Origin: Streptomyces justiciae
Lineage (GTDB): Bacteria; Actinomycetota; Actinomycetes; Streptomycetales; Streptomycetaceae
Length of the DNA: 64,000 nucleotides
Assembly (NCBI RefSeq): GCF_015163075.1
Contig: NZ_JADDXU010000008.1
Coordinates: forward strand, 1-64,000
Direction of reading: 5' to 3'
In this document: positions 8,328 to 17,429 of the stretch, piece after piece
Position numbering within the stretch: the stretch's first letter is position 1
How the letters are laid out: the number at the start of each line of letters is the position of its first letter
Made by a program: the position numbers and the translations under genes
Notes under the pieces: model-generated
Seen by the model: only the letters and a program-made list of their open reading frames with translations
What the model was told of the DNA's origin: nothing
The model's database searches: none

Positions 8328-9713
8328 ATGGCCGCAAGGCCTCTCGTCGCGCGGCAGCCGAACGAACGACTGCAGGCGCTCATCCAGGAAGCGGGTTGCT
8401 CGAACGCCGGGCTGGCCCGCCGCGTCAACATGTGCGGTGCGGAGCACGGCCTCGACCTGCGCTACGACAAGACGTCCGTGGCGCGTTGGCTGCGCGGCCA
8501 GCAGCCGCGGGGCCGGGCGCCGGCGATCATCGCGGAGGCGCTGGGCCGCAAACTCGGCCGTACGGTCACGATCGACGAGATCGGTATGGCCAACGGCAAG
8601 AACCTCGCCTCGGGCGTGGGTCTCCAGTTCTCGCCGACCGTACTGGGGGCCATCGAGCAGGTCTGCGAGCTGTGGCGCAGTGACGTGGGGCGGCGGGACT
8701 TCCTGTCCGGCTCGTCCGTGGCCGCGTCCGCGCTCGTCGAGCCGAGCCGCGACTGGCTGATCTCCTCGCCGGACTCGCAGGTGGCGCGCTCGGCGGGGCC
8801 CCGGGTGGGGCAGTCGGACGTGGCGGCCGTGAAGGCGATGACCCAGGCCCTCGTGGACCTCGACCACCAGTACGGCAGCGGGCATGTGCGGCCGGTCGTC
8901 GTGCACTACCTCAACAGCGTCGTCTCCGGGCTGCTCGCCGGGTCGTACCGGGAGGCCGTGGGGCGTGAACTGTTCGCCGCCGTCGCGCGGTTGACCGAGC
9001 TCGCCGGGTACATGGCCATCGACACCGGCCAACCGGGCCTGGCGCAGCGGTACTACATCCAGGCGCTGCGGCTCGCGCAGGCCGCCGGGGACCGCGGCTA
9101 CGGCGGGTACGTCCTCGCGGCGTCCATGAGTCATCTCGCCGCGCAGCTCGGAAACCCGCGGGAGATCGCGCAGTTGGCGCGCGCGGCGCAGGAAGGGGCG
9201 CGTGGGCGCGTGACACCGCGCGCGGAGGCGATGTTCTACGCGGCCGAGGCGCGCGGGCACGCGCTGCTGGGCGACGCGCGGGCGGCGCAGGCGGCCTCCG
9301 GGCGGGCGGTGAGCGCGCTGGAGTCGGCGGACGCGAACTCCGGGGACGACCCGGCGTGGATCGCGCACTTCGACGAGGCCTATCTGGCCGACGAGTTGGC
9401 GCACTGCCACCGCGACCTCGGCCAGGCCGAGGCGGCGGCGCGACGGGCGCAGGAGTCGCTGGACGGGCTGCCGGAGACCAAGGCGCGGCGCCGGGCCATC
9501 GGTTACGTCCTGCTGGCCACCGCGCAGGTGCAGCAGCGCGAGATCGAACAGGCCTGCCACACCGGCCTGAAGGCCGTGGAGTTGCTGGAGACGGTCCGGT
9601 CCAATCGGGGCGCCGAGTACCTCGACGACTTCCAGCAGCGCCTCGAACCCTTCCGGGACGAGCCTGTGGTACGGGAGTTCGGGGCCCGGTTGGAGCTCCA
9701 GGCAGCCGCGTGA
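8328..9713 (+). CDS. NsdA-like TPR regulator of differentiation
   Basis: Protein of 461 residues. The N-terminus (about 1-90) is helix-turn-helix-like (NERLQALIQEAGCSNAGLARRVN, then SVARWLRGQQPRGRAP), and from about 130 onward the protein is a row of TPR-like helix pairs (GQPGLAQRYYIQALRLAQAAGD, GDARAAQAASGRAVSALE). This architecture is that of NsdA/NsdB, negative regulators of sporulation and antibiotic production in Streptomyces. I take it as a paralogue, not nsdA itself. The ATG at 8328 has AGGGGG at 8316-8321. The 293 bp upstream are non-coding. Confidence 0.82.
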   Translation: MAARPLVARQPNERLQALIQEAGCSNAGLARRVNMCGAEHGLDLRYDKTSVARWLRGQQPRGRAPAIIAEALGRKLGRTVTIDEIGMANGKNLASGVGLQFSPTVLGAIEQVCELWRSDVGRRDFLSGSSVAASALVEPSRDWLISSPDSQVARSAGPRVGQSDVAAVKAMTQALVDLDHQYGSGHVRPVVVHYLNSVVSGLLAGSYREAVGRELFAAVARLTELAGYMAIDTGQPGLAQRYYIQALRLAQAAGDRGYGGYVLAASMSHLAAQLGNPREIAQLARAAQEGARGRVTPRAEAMFYAAEARGHALLGDARAAQAASGRAVSALESADANSGDDPAWIAHFDEAYLADELAHCHRDLGQAEAAARRAQESLDGLPETKARRRAIGYVLLATAQVQQREIEQACHTGLKAVELLETVRSNRGAEYLDDFQQRLEPFRDEPVVREFGARLELQAAA

Positions 9714-9915
9714 AATCTGTGGGTACGGGGGTGTGAACTCCCGGGAAACGAAGGCTCTTGAGCGAAAAGGAGGGCTTATAGAGCGGATGTGGGCCCGGTT
9801 CTGTTACCGCGGTCACAGGGACGCAGGTCACGTCCCGTGCTGCGTGGCACCGGGCTCGGGGGACCCGGTAGCGTGAGCCGACGATTCACAAGGTCCCCCA
9901 TTAGTAGGAGTCCCG

Positions 9916-11682
9916 GTGACGCAGAGTGGACAGGGCGAGGAGCCCTCGCCGCGCGTGGCGCGCGAAGGCATCGTGCTGCCCTCGGACGGTGGCGAACCGC
10001 TGCTGCCGGGCATGACGGGCGTTCCCGCGGGCGGCCCAGGCGGTCACATACCGGCCCCCGCCCCGGCGGCACCGCCCGCCGCGCCGCCGGGCGCCCAGGC
10101 CTGGGGCACCCCGTGGGGACCCGACCAGGAGGTACCGGCCCCGCAGCAGCCCGGCCCCGGTGAGGGCTGGGGGGCGTCGCAGGGCCAGCCGTGGGGAGCG
10201 CCGGACCCGTACCAGGCACAGGCCCCTGGCCCGTATCAGGGGCAGGCCCAGGCCCCGGGGCCGTACCAGGGCCAGGCGCAGGCACCCGACCCGTACCAGG
10301 CGCAGTCGCCGGGCTACGACACCGACCAGGCGACCTCTTACTACCTGCCGCCGGTCGCCCAGACGCCGCCCGCGTCGCCACCGTCGCCGCAGGAGAGCAC
10401 CCCGGCCTCGCAGCCGCCCGGCTACGACACCGACCAGGCCACCTCCTATTACCTGCCGCCGGTCGCCCAGACCCCGCCCGCGTCCCAGCCGCTGCCGCAG
10501 GAGAACACCCCGGCGCAGGCACAGCAGCCGTCCGGCTACGACGCCGACCAGGCCACCTCCTACTACCTGCCCCCCGTGGGGCAGCCCTTGCCGACGCCGC
10601 CCGCGGACGGCCCGTACGGCGCCCCCGCCGGACCCGGCGCCGCCACCGGCGTACCCCTGCCGCCCGCCGACGAGGGCGCCACGCAGTACATCCCGCCGGT
10701 CGCGCCGGGGGCGCTGCCGCCCGAGGTGCCCGCCGAGCGGAGGCAGTTCCTGGGGCAGCCGCCGCAGGGACAGGCGCCGGGTGCCGGGCCGATGCCGCCC
10801 GTGTCGGGGCCGGACGCGGAGGCGACGCAGTACATCGCGCCCGTGCCCGGGCAGCACGGCGGGGAGCGGCAGCCGCCCGCCGAGTTCGACAACCTCTTCC
10901 GCAGCGGGCCCGGCGGGGACGGCCCGGCCGGGGCGACGCAGGTGCTGCCGCGGTTCGAGCCGGCGCAGGGCCAGCCGCAGCCGGCGTACATCCCGCCCAC
11001 CGGCACCGGACGGCGGGCCGCGCAGGCGGACGAGCGGGACCGCAGCGGGCCCACCCGGTCGCGGGTGCCCGCCATCGCCGCCGTCGGCATCGGGATCGCC
11101 GTCCTCGGCATCGGCGCGGGCGCGCTGCTGGCGAGCGGTGGGGGCGACGACAAGGGGGACGACAACAAGCCCGTCTCCGCGACCGCCCCGGCGACCGACG
11201 GTTCCGCCTCGCCGTCCACCGACCCCGCGAAGGAGCAGGCGGTCGCCCTGGACAAGCTGCTCGCCGACAGCGGTGACAGCAGGGCGTCCGTGATCAGCGC
11301 GGTCGGCAATGTGAAGGCCTGCAAGGACCTCGGTCAGGCGGCCACCGACCTGCGCGACGCCGCGACCCAGCGGAACGACCTGGTCACCAGCCTGTCCGGG
11401 CTGTCCGTCGACCAGTTGCCGAGCCACACCGAGCTGACCACCGCCCTCACCAAGGCGTGGAAGGCGTCCGCGTCGGCCGACAACCACTACGCGGCCTGGG
11501 CGGATCAGGTCGCCGCCAACAAGAAGGGCTGCAAGAAGGGCCAGGCCCGCTCCACCCCGCAGACCATCGCCGGCAACCAGGCGAGCGGCGAGGCGACCAC
11601 CCAGAAGAAGACGGCCGCCCGGCTGTGGAACGCGATCGCGAGGAAGTACGGCCTGACCGAGCGCACCTACACCCAGCTGTAG
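9916..11682 (+). CDS. proline/glutamine-rich repeat membrane protein
   Basis: Protein of 588 residues in three parts. Residues 1-375 are Pro/Gln/Ala-rich and repetitive, with short YQGQAQAPG units, then a 37-residue unit beginning GYDTDQATSYYLPPV three times, then decaying copies ATQYIPPV, ATQYIAPV and ATQVLPRF. A single membrane segment follows at about 383-410 (VPAIAAVGIGIAVLGIGAG). Residues 430-588 form a conserved-looking helical extracytoplasmic domain with two Cys. A cytoplasmic repeat tail plus an external domain suggests a cell-envelope or signalling role; function unknown. GTG 9916 follows GTAGGAG. Confidence 0.85.
   Translation: MTQSGQGEEPSPRVAREGIVLPSDGGEPLLPGMTGVPAGGPGGHIPAPAPAAPPAAPPGAQAWGTPWGPDQEVPAPQQPGPGEGWGASQGQPWGAPDPYQAQAPGPYQGQAQAPGPYQGQAQAPDPYQAQSPGYDTDQATSYYLPPVAQTPPASPPSPQESTPASQPPGYDTDQATSYYLPPVAQTPPASQPLPQENTPAQAQQPSGYDADQATSYYLPPVGQPLPTPPADGPYGAPAGPGAATGVPLPPADEGATQYIPPVAPGALPPEVPAERRQFLGQPPQGQAPGAGPMPPVSGPDAEATQYIAPVPGQHGGERQPPAEFDNLFRSGPGGDGPAGATQVLPRFEPAQGQPQPAYIPPTGTGRRAAQADERDRSGPTRSRVPAIAAVGIGIAVLGIGAGALLASGGGDDKGDDNKPVSATAPATDGSASPSTDPAKEQAVALDKLLADSGDSRASVISAVGNVKACKDLGQAATDLRDAATQRNDLVTSLSGLSVDQLPSHTELTTALTKAWKASASADNHYAAWADQVAANKKGCKKGQARSTPQTIAGNQASGEATTQKKTAARLWNAIARKYGLTERTYTQL
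10311..10590 (+). repeat. 111-bp tandem repeat, three copies, coding
   Basis: Three copies beginning at about 10312, 10423 and 10534, each encoding GY-D-T/A-DQATSYYLPPV and a Pro-rich spacer. The copies are close to identical in the first 60 bases and diverge in the spacer. Confidence 0.8.
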
Positions 11683-11692
11683 CCGACAGGCC

Positions 11693-13006
11693 CTAGCCGA
11701 CCTCGGCGTTCTCCAGTGTCTTGCGGACGTCGGTGAAGCCGGGGTGGGCGGCCACGAGTCGGCCCTTGCGGACGACCTGGAGCGTCACGTCGGTGTTGAC
11801 CAGGCGGGTCAGGCCGATGGCGGCGAGGCCGTTCTCGTACTCCCAGTTGAGGGTCGGGGTGAGGCCGCCGGTGCTGACCTTCAGGCCGCCGTCGAGGGCC
11901 TTGCGGATCGCGGTGCCGGTCACCTCGCCGTCGCCGAGCGACTCCAGGACGGCCCGCAGGACGGTGTAGGCGATCCAGGTGGTCTGCACCCCGGCGTCCG
12001 CGGGGTCGATGCGGTTGTCGCCGAACGCCTCCTTCTTGATCACCCGCTTCATGGCGTCCCAGCGCTTGTCGCTCGCGACCGGGTACCAGCTGGTGATGTA
12101 CGACCCCTCGTACGGCCCCGACTGCCCGCCGGAGGCGTCGATCACCGTCTGGTCGACGCTGCCGAGCACGGTGGCCGTGCGCACCGCCGGGTAGTTCTCG
12201 CGGGCGCGGCGGAAGGAGTCCATGAAGGTGCCGGTGTGGTCGCCGAGGGCGGGCACCACGCAGCCCTTCTTCGCCGGGTCGGTGGTGGTGTGGTCCAGGG
12301 CGCGCTCGGACTGCGCGGAGTACTCGGTGGCGTCCTCGTCGGCCAGCTGGTCCGCGGCGGTGGGGTGGCCGCCCGCCTTGAGACCGGAGTCGATCATGGC
12401 GGGCAGTTCGTCGCCCGCGATGGAGTCGGGGCGGACCAGGGCGACGGGCCCGCAGGCGCCGGCGAGTTCCTTGCCGAGGCCGGCCAGCAGGCTGGGCTGG
12501 CCGCCGTTGACGGGGAAGGAGAGCGGGCTCTCGAACTCGGAGTTCGTGATGCCGTAGCCGCCGAGATAGGGGATGTCGGCGCTCTCCAGGGTCGGGAAGA
12601 ACGCGTCGCCGTGCTGGCTGTAGGAGCCGACGACCGCGACGACGCCCTCGTCCGCCGCGCGCTGGGCGCACTTGGCGGCGGCGACGGTGTCGTTCTGGTC
12701 GTTGCAGACCAGGATGGAGAGCTTGCGGCCGTTGATGCCGCCCTGGGAGTTGATCCAGCGCGCGTACGTCTGTGCGAGGGCGGGCATGCCGGGCTTGTTG
12801 GTCGCGTTCGTGTCCATCGGCGCCCAGGTCATGATCTTGATCGGGTCGTCCCCGGCGCCCCCCGTGACACCGGGGACGACCCCGCAGCCGGCTATCAGGG
12901 ACGCACATCCCACCAGGGCCCCCGCCGCGAGGGCGGTGGCTCTGACGGGCCGCGTGAAGGTGGGGAGGAAGGTGCTGCGGGTGCGTCGCCTGCCGGTCAT
13001 GGGCAC
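11693..13006 (-). CDS. ABC transporter substrate-binding lipoprotein (branched-chain amino acid type)
   Basis: Protein of 437 residues with a basic n-region, hydrophobic segment and lipobox LIAGC (Cys41), so it is an exported lipoprotein. The mature part is a type I periplasmic-binding fold of the Leu/Ile/Val-binding family: DPIKIMTWAPMDT, ARWINSQGGINGRKLSILVCNDQND, VVAVVGSYSQHGDAF. No permease or ATPase gene is near, so it may be an orphan binding protein or a sensor. GTG 13006 is chosen because GGAAG lies five bases upstream; ATG 13000 is the alternative. It is convergent with the repeat membrane protein, 10 bp apart. Confidence 0.88.
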   Translation of the reverse strand: MPMTGRRRTRSTFLPTFTRPVRATALAAGALVGCASLIAGCGVVPGVTGGAGDDPIKIMTWAPMDTNATNKPGMPALAQTYARWINSQGGINGRKLSILVCNDQNDTVAAAKCAQRAADEGVVAVVGSYSQHGDAFFPTLESADIPYLGGYGITNSEFESPLSFPVNGGQPSLLAGLGKELAGACGPVALVRPDSIAGDELPAMIDSGLKAGGHPTAADQLADEDATEYSAQSERALDHTTTDPAKKGCVVPALGDHTGTFMDSFRRARENYPAVRTATVLGSVDQTVIDASGGQSGPYEGSYITSWYPVASDKRWDAMKRVIKKEAFGDNRIDPADAGVQTTWIAYTVLRAVLESLGDGEVTGTAIRKALDGGLKVSTGGLTPTLNWEYENGLAAIGLTRLVNTDVTLQVVRKGRLVAAHPGFTDVRKTLENAEVG

Positions 13007-13117
13007 ACACGCTTCCGCCACACCGCCAACCTGGGAGTGACGTACGGTCAACGGTTGGTGACGCGAAGGTGAATTGCGGGGGTCGGTGAAGCCGGTGTGA
13101 CGGGGAACGTACGATCG

Positions 13118-13618
13118 ATGACCGTGCAAGGTTCGGAGAACTCTTCCCGTCGCGGCCGTCGCTCATCCACCATGGGCGCTATGCCACTGAACGACATGCC
13201 GTGGTGGCGCTGGCGCAGCAATGTGCGCTCCGCGCTGCACATGCTCTCCGACCCCGGGTTCCAGCGGGACGTCTGGCTGGCCGGCGTCGAGGGGTACGGG
13301 GACGTCACCGACGCCGTGTACCGCCTCGTCGAGGACACCTGGCTCGACAACTGGTCCGCCGAGAAGTACGTCGGCACGATCTTCCGGGACTCCCAGGAAG
13401 CCGCCCTCGTCGACACCGCCGTCCTGCGCGTGCTGCGGATCATGCACCAGGTCGGCCCGGACGCCCCCGTCTCCGTGTACATGGAGAACCCGGGCTGGCC
13501 GGAGGCGGTGCGGGCGGCACGGGACGCGCACGTCCGCATGGCGACGGCCGACGGGGAGGACCCGGACGCCCCGCCGCGCACGCTGCACGTGCTGCAGATC
13601 ATGACCCGGTCCGCGTGA
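13118..13618 (+). CDS. SCO4402-family conserved protein
   Basis: Up to 166 residues. The conserved body starts at MPLNDMPWWRWRSNVRSAL and contains FRDSQEAALVDTAVLRVLRIM and a C-terminal VLQIMTRSA. It belongs to the SCO4402 family of actinobacteria, named after the gene next to purU in S. coelicolor; no function is known. The start is uncertain: ATG 13118 has GGGGA 11 bases upstream, while ATG 13181 begins exactly at the conserved body but has no ribosome site. purU follows after 46 bp in the same direction. Confidence 0.78.
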   Translation: MTVQGSENSSRRGRRSSTMGAMPLNDMPWWRWRSNVRSALHMLSDPGFQRDVWLAGVEGYGDVTDAVYRLVEDTWLDNWSAEKYVGTIFRDSQEAALVDTAVLRVLRIMHQVGPDAPVSVYMENPGWPEAVRAARDAHVRMATADGEDPDAPPRTLHVLQIMTRSA

Positions 13619-13664
13619 CGGACTCGGTCACTGCGGCGCCGGTGGATATGCGACCCTGTCCTGC

Positions 13665-14546
13665 ATGAACGCGCAGTCCACCCGAGCCGAGGCCCCGGCC
13701 GAGCAGTACGTCCTCACCCTGTCCTGCCCCGACAAGCAGGGCATCGTGCACGCCGTGTCGAGCTACCTCTTCATGACCGGTTGCAACATCGAGGACAGCC
13801 AGCAGTTCGGCGACCACGACACGGGTCTGTTCTTCATGCGCGTCCACTTCTCCGCCGAGGCGCCGGTGACCGTGGACAAGCTGCGGGCGTCCTTCGCGGC
13901 GATCGGTGACTCCTTCCACATGGACTGGCAGATCAACCGGGCCGAGGACAAGATGCGGGTCGTGCTGATGGTCAGCAAGTTCGGGCACTGCCTGAACGAC
14001 CTGCTGTTCCGGGCGCGGATCGGGGCGCTGCCCGTGGAGATCGCGGCCGTGGTGTCCAACCACACGGACTTCGCCGAGCTCGTGGGGTCGTACGACATTC
14101 CCTTCCACCACATTCCGGTGACGCGGGAGAACAAGGCGGAGGCCGAGGCGGAGCTGCTCCAGCTGGTGCGGGAACAGGACGTCGAGCTGGTCGTGCTGGC
14201 CCGGTACATGCAGGTGCTCTCCGACGACCTGTGCAAGCAGCTCAGCGGGCGGATCATCAACATCCACCACTCCTTCCTGCCGAGCTTCAAGGGTGCGAAG
14301 CCGTATCACCAGGCTCATGCGCGGGGTGTGAAGCTGATCGGTGCGACCGCGCACTATGTGACCGCCGACCTCGACGAGGGGCCGATCATCGAGCAGGAGG
14401 TCGAGCGGGTCGGGCACGACGTCACGCCGGACCAGCTGGTCGCGATCGGGCGGGATGTCGAGTGCCAGGCGCTGGCGCGGGCCGTTAAGTGGCATGCGGA
14501 GCGGAGGATTTTGTTGAACGGGCGGCGGACGGTTGTGTTCGCCTAA
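13665..14546 (+). CDS. purU: formyltetrahydrofolate deformylase
   Basis: Protein of 293 residues that hydrolyses 10-formyl-THF to formate and THF, balancing the one-carbon pool and feeding purine synthesis. An ACT domain lies at about 14-95 (VLTLSCPDKQGIVHAVSSYL) and the formyltransferase-type catalytic domain from about 100 to the end, with the catalytic signature NIHHSFLPSFKGAKPYHQA and the Asp in DLDEGPIIEQ. The length is normal for PurU. It is the distal gene after the SCO4402-family gene; the palindromic element 14571-14693 probably ends the transcript. Confidence 0.97.
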   Translation: MNAQSTRAEAPAEQYVLTLSCPDKQGIVHAVSSYLFMTGCNIEDSQQFGDHDTGLFFMRVHFSAEAPVTVDKLRASFAAIGDSFHMDWQINRAEDKMRVVLMVSKFGHCLNDLLFRARIGALPVEIAAVVSNHTDFAELVGSYDIPFHHIPVTRENKAEAEAELLQLVREQDVELVVLARYMQVLSDDLCKQLSGRIINIHHSFLPSFKGAKPYHQAHARGVKLIGATAHYVTADLDEGPIIEQEVERVGHDVTPDQLVAIGRDVECQALARAVKWHAERRILLNGRRTVVFA

Positions 14547-14570
14547 GAGCTCGGGTTCATGGGTGGTGGG

Positions 14571-14693
14571 GCGGCTGCGGGTGAGTGGGGGCTGGTCGCG
14601 CAGTTCCCCGCGCCCCTGGAAGTACGTCAGCTGAACGCCCTTCTTTAGGGGCGCGGGGAACTGCGCGAGCAACCACGAACCACCCGCAGCCGC
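14571..14693. repeat. palindromic intergenic repeat, full copy
   Basis: Arms of 47 nt (14571-14617 and 14647-14693) are near-perfect inverted copies, outer part GCGGCTGCGGGT and inner part CGCGCAGTTCCCCGCGCCCCT, around a 29-nt spacer. It sits between the convergent purU and anti-sigma genes and probably acts as a bidirectional terminator. I recognise the core as a frequent Streptomyces intergenic repeat; related copies occur at 7354-7377, 22110-22171 and 26217-26296. Confidence 0.85.
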
Positions 14694-14713
14694 CGACGAA
14701 ACAGAACCGCCCC

Positions 14714-16129
14714 TTACATCCGGCTCAACGACGCCGCCGCGAACAGCACATCCCTGATCGCCTCCCGGTCGCCCACCTGCCCGGCGGCCGCCTCCTCCGG
14801 CGACACATGGCCCGCGGCCACCTGGCAGAACTCCACGCCGTCCAGCGCCACATGCGCCACCTCGTGCTCCGCGGAGCCCACCGCCGCCGGGGAGTCCAGG
14901 GGGATCAGCCACTCGCCGCCGCCCAGGCCCTCGATCTCCAGGCGGAGGGTGCGGCCGGGTTCGCCCGCGGTGACCAGATGCCGGCCGTGCACGGGAGACG
15001 CCAGCCCGTGCTGGCGCCGTACGGCCACCGCCGTGGGCAGCATGCGGGCCGCGAGGTCGATCATGCGGTTGAGGTGGCGCGGGGACGGGGGTTCGTACGG
15101 GTAGTCGACGGCCTCGGCGATGTCCTCCGCGTGGACCCAGCACTCGAAGGCGCGGTCCAGCATCGCGTCGTGCAGGGGGAGTTCGAAGTCGCCGTAGGAG
15201 ACGGACAGCTTTCCGGCGCCGCCGCCCGTGAACGACACCGTGCGCACCAGGTCGTGGCTCTGCTCGCGCCAGGGGGCGCGCACGGAGCGGGTGGGCGGGA
15301 AGTGCGAGCCCCGCCAGTACGCCTCGGTGCGGGCCGCCGGGGTGGGCGCCTGCGCGGTGACCTCGCCCAGCGGGTCGTCGAGGCCGAGGGCCAGTGCCAC
15401 CAGGCCGTCGACGGTGAGCAGATGCGCGATCACGCCGGCGACGGTCGTACGACGGCTCGTCGCCGCGTCGGCCTCGAACCAGCGCAGCCGCACGGGCGCG
15501 TGCCACTCCGCGTCGCCCATGTCACGCAGCAGGGCGTCGAGCCGGGCGGTCTCGGCGTCGTACGGCGCCGCCCACTCGGGTACCGGGATGCGGGGCGGGC
15601 GTCGGTCCAGGCAGCCCTCCAGGACGCGGGTGCGCAGGCCCGGGTCGAGGTCGAGGCTCTCGGGCGGGTGGAGCAGGCCGACCGCCTCGCGCAGCCGCAG
15701 CGCCTCGTCCGCGCACGTGCCGCACGCGCCCAGGTGGTCCTCCACTGCGGCCGTCTCCTCCGGCGAGCAGGCGGCCAGCGCCCAGGCGCCGAGCAGCGAC
15801 TTCAGAACGGGGTGCTCCAGGACGAGCGGCGCCGGCTTCGGCAGCTCCTCCAGTGGGGGCAGCGGCTGTCCCGTGTCCTCGACGGAGGCACGGGGGAGCG
15901 GTATGCGGGGCGGCTGGTCGGGGTTCTGGGCGGGGCCGGGCGCACCGCCGTCGGAGCCGCCCTGACCGTCACCGTTACCGGGGCCGGGCGGCGTGGTGTC
16001 GTGGGGGCCGTGTCCTTCGGTCTCCTCGTGGCCCTTCCCGGCTCCGCGGTCCTCGTCCTTCTCCCGGCCCTCCCAGTCGTCCTGGCCCCCGTGCTCGTCG
16101 TACGCCTCGAAGCGGTTCGGCTCGTTCAC
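14714..16129 (-). CDS. zinc-finger anti-sigma factor fused to a maleylpyruvate-isomerase-like domain
   Basis: Protein of 471 residues. Residues 1-90 are acidic, Gly/Pro-rich and probably disordered. A zinc-binding anti-sigma motif lies at about 120-145 (C-x10-H-x3-C-x2-C, with HLGACGTCADEALRL). From about 185 to 460 there is a DinB/MDMPI-like domain with LTVDGLVALALGL and FECWVHAEDIAEAV. It should bind and hold the ECF sigma factor encoded upstream: its GTG start overlaps the sigma stop by four bases (16126-16129), so the two are made together. No membrane segment is visible, so this is a cytoplasmic anti-sigma, possibly thiol- or metal-sensing. Confidence 0.86.
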   Translation of the reverse strand: MNEPNRFEAYDEHGGQDDWEGREKDEDRGAGKGHEETEGHGPHDTTPPGPGNGDGQGGSDGGAPGPAQNPDQPPRIPLPRASVEDTGQPLPPLEELPKPAPLVLEHPVLKSLLGAWALAACSPEETAAVEDHLGACGTCADEALRLREAVGLLHPPESLDLDPGLRTRVLEGCLDRRPPRIPVPEWAAPYDAETARLDALLRDMGDAEWHAPVRLRWFEADAATSRRTTVAGVIAHLLTVDGLVALALGLDDPLGEVTAQAPTPAARTEAYWRGSHFPPTRSVRAPWREQSHDLVRTVSFTGGGAGKLSVSYGDFELPLHDAMLDRAFECWVHAEDIAEAVDYPYEPPSPRHLNRMIDLAARMLPTAVAVRRQHGLASPVHGRHLVTAGEPGRTLRLEIEGLGGGEWLIPLDSPAAVGSAEHEVAHVALDGVEFCQVAAGHVSPEEAAAGQVGDREAIRDVLFAAASLSRM

Positions 16130-16707
16130 GCCGCACCCCCGTATCCCGGAGGGGCTCCGGGTGCGCCCGCGTCATGGGCCGTGGACAGCAGTTGCAGGCC
16201 CAGGCGGAGGCGGCGGCGGGCCTCGTCCTCGGTGACGCCGAGGTCGGCGGCGGTCTGGCGGTAGTCGCGCCGCTGGAAGTAGGCCAGCTCCAGGGCGGCG
16301 CGCAGCGGGGCGGGCATGGACGTGACGATGTAGTCGGCGCGGGCGGCGACGGAGGCGTGGCGGACCTTGCGCTCCAGTTCCTCGGTGGAGCCGCCGCCGC
16401 CCTGGGCGAGGGCGGCGGTCTCGGTGGCGCGCAGGCGCTGCACGGCGAGGCGGTGGGTCAGGCCGGCCACCCAGGTGCGCAGCGGACCCTGCTTGGGGTC
16501 GTAGGCGTCGGGGTGCTGCCAGACGTGGGCGAAGACCTCGCGGGTGATGCCGTCGGCGGCGCGCTCGTCGCCGAGGACGCGGTGGGCGAGGCCGTGCACG
16601 AGGGAGGCGAAGCGGTCGTAGAGCTCGCCGAGGGCGGCCGCCTCACCGCGTGCGAGCCGCTGCTGCATCTTGCGGTCCCAGCGGGGCGGTGCGTCCTTCT
16701 TCGCCAT
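16126..16707 (-). CDS. ECF-type RNA polymerase sigma factor
   Basis: Protein of 193 residues with sigma region 2 (LGELYDRFASLVHGLAHRVL, then EVFAHVWQHPDAYDP, about 27-75) and region 4 (LRAALELAYFQRRDYRQTAADLG then DEARRRLRLGLQLL, about 130-175), a normal ECF size. It matches the position and partners of SCO4409 in S. coelicolor. The regulator is the zinc-finger anti-sigma encoded immediately downstream with a 4-bp overlap. The ATG at 16707 has GAGGGGG seven bases upstream. Confidence 0.92.
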   Translation of the reverse strand: MAKKDAPPRWDRKMQQRLARGEAAALGELYDRFASLVHGLAHRVLGDERAADGITREVFAHVWQHPDAYDPKQGPLRTWVAGLTHRLAVQRLRATETAALAQGGGGSTEELERKVRHASVAARADYIVTSMPAPLRAALELAYFQRRDYRQTAADLGVTEDEARRRLRLGLQLLSTAHDAGAPGAPPGYGGAA

Positions 16708-17043
16708 GCGGCCCCCTCACCCTGTTCGCCTGCCCGTCGAGCCGGGCGCCGTGCCCGTCAAGCCTGAACCCACCGTCTCCTCGAATGTAGTCGGCACGTC
16801 TGACAGCGCACGCCCCTTTGTCGCAATGCGCGCCCCCGGGGAGCGGCGGGGTGATAGTGGACCTTCGCCTACCCCACCGTTTCGTGCTCATCCCCGATCG
16901 AACAGGATCGAAGGCGACTAAAACAAGCCTCTTTTGATCGGTTTCCGTTTCCCGGCTCGTGTTTCAGGGCACCGCCGGTGGGCAGCCGCGCTGCAAGGAA
17001 GCGTAGGAATCGCTTCCGTTTCCGGCGAGCGAAGGGCGTGGTG
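16708..17043. other. divergent sigma / STAS intergenic region
   Basis: 336 bp with the promoters of the sigma operon (leftward) and the STAS gene (rightward). An AT-richer stretch around 16905-16960 is the likely promoter area. I see no confident -35/-10 pair and no gene. Confidence 0.4.
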
Positions 17044-17418
17044 GTGGCGTTCAACGTGACCGGCGACGAGCACGGAGACTGGGCCGTGCTGCGGGTGTCG
17101 GGCGAGCTGGATCTGGTGACGTCGCCGGTGCTGCGTCAGCGGGTGCACGACGTGGTGGCCGAGGGCCGCCACAGTCTCGTCCTGGACCTCTCGGAGGTCT
17201 TCTTCTGCGACTCCAGCGGCGTCGGCGTCCTCATCGCCTCCCGCCGCCTGATCCGCTCCTGCCAGGGCCGGCTCCGCCTGATACTGCCGGCCCAGGGCGC
17301 GACGGAGGGGTCGCACGTCAACAGGGTGCTGGGCGCTCTGGGCGTACGGCGGCTCTTCGACGTCCACCTCGACGTGGGCTCGGCGACGGAGGACGAGGCG
17401 GGCCCGCTGTCGGCGTAA
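17044..17418 (+). CDS. STAS-domain anti-sigma factor antagonist
   Basis: Protein of 124 residues that is one STAS domain of the SpoIIAA/RsbV type. The phospho-acceptor segment is CDSSGVGVLIASRR (about 58-71). Such proteins bind anti-sigma kinases and release a SigB-like sigma factor in Streptomyces. Of the three in-frame GTG codons at 17038, 17041 and 17044 the last has the best spacing to GAAGGG (17031-17036). It lies beside, and diverges from, the ECF sigma/anti-sigma pair, but that pair is of a different class, so a direct link is not implied. Confidence 0.88.
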   Translation: MAFNVTGDEHGDWAVLRVSGELDLVTSPVLRQRVHDVVAEGRHSLVLDLSEVFFCDSSGVGVLIASRRLIRSCQGRLRLILPAQGATEGSHVNRVLGALGVRRLFDVHLDVGSATEDEAGPLSA

Positions 17419-17429
17419 GGGCCCCGTTT

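Noticed and set aside
14618..14646. Possible insertion sequence inside the palindrome
   Set aside because: The spacer is only 29 bp and has no transposase; it is a palindromic repeat, not an IS.
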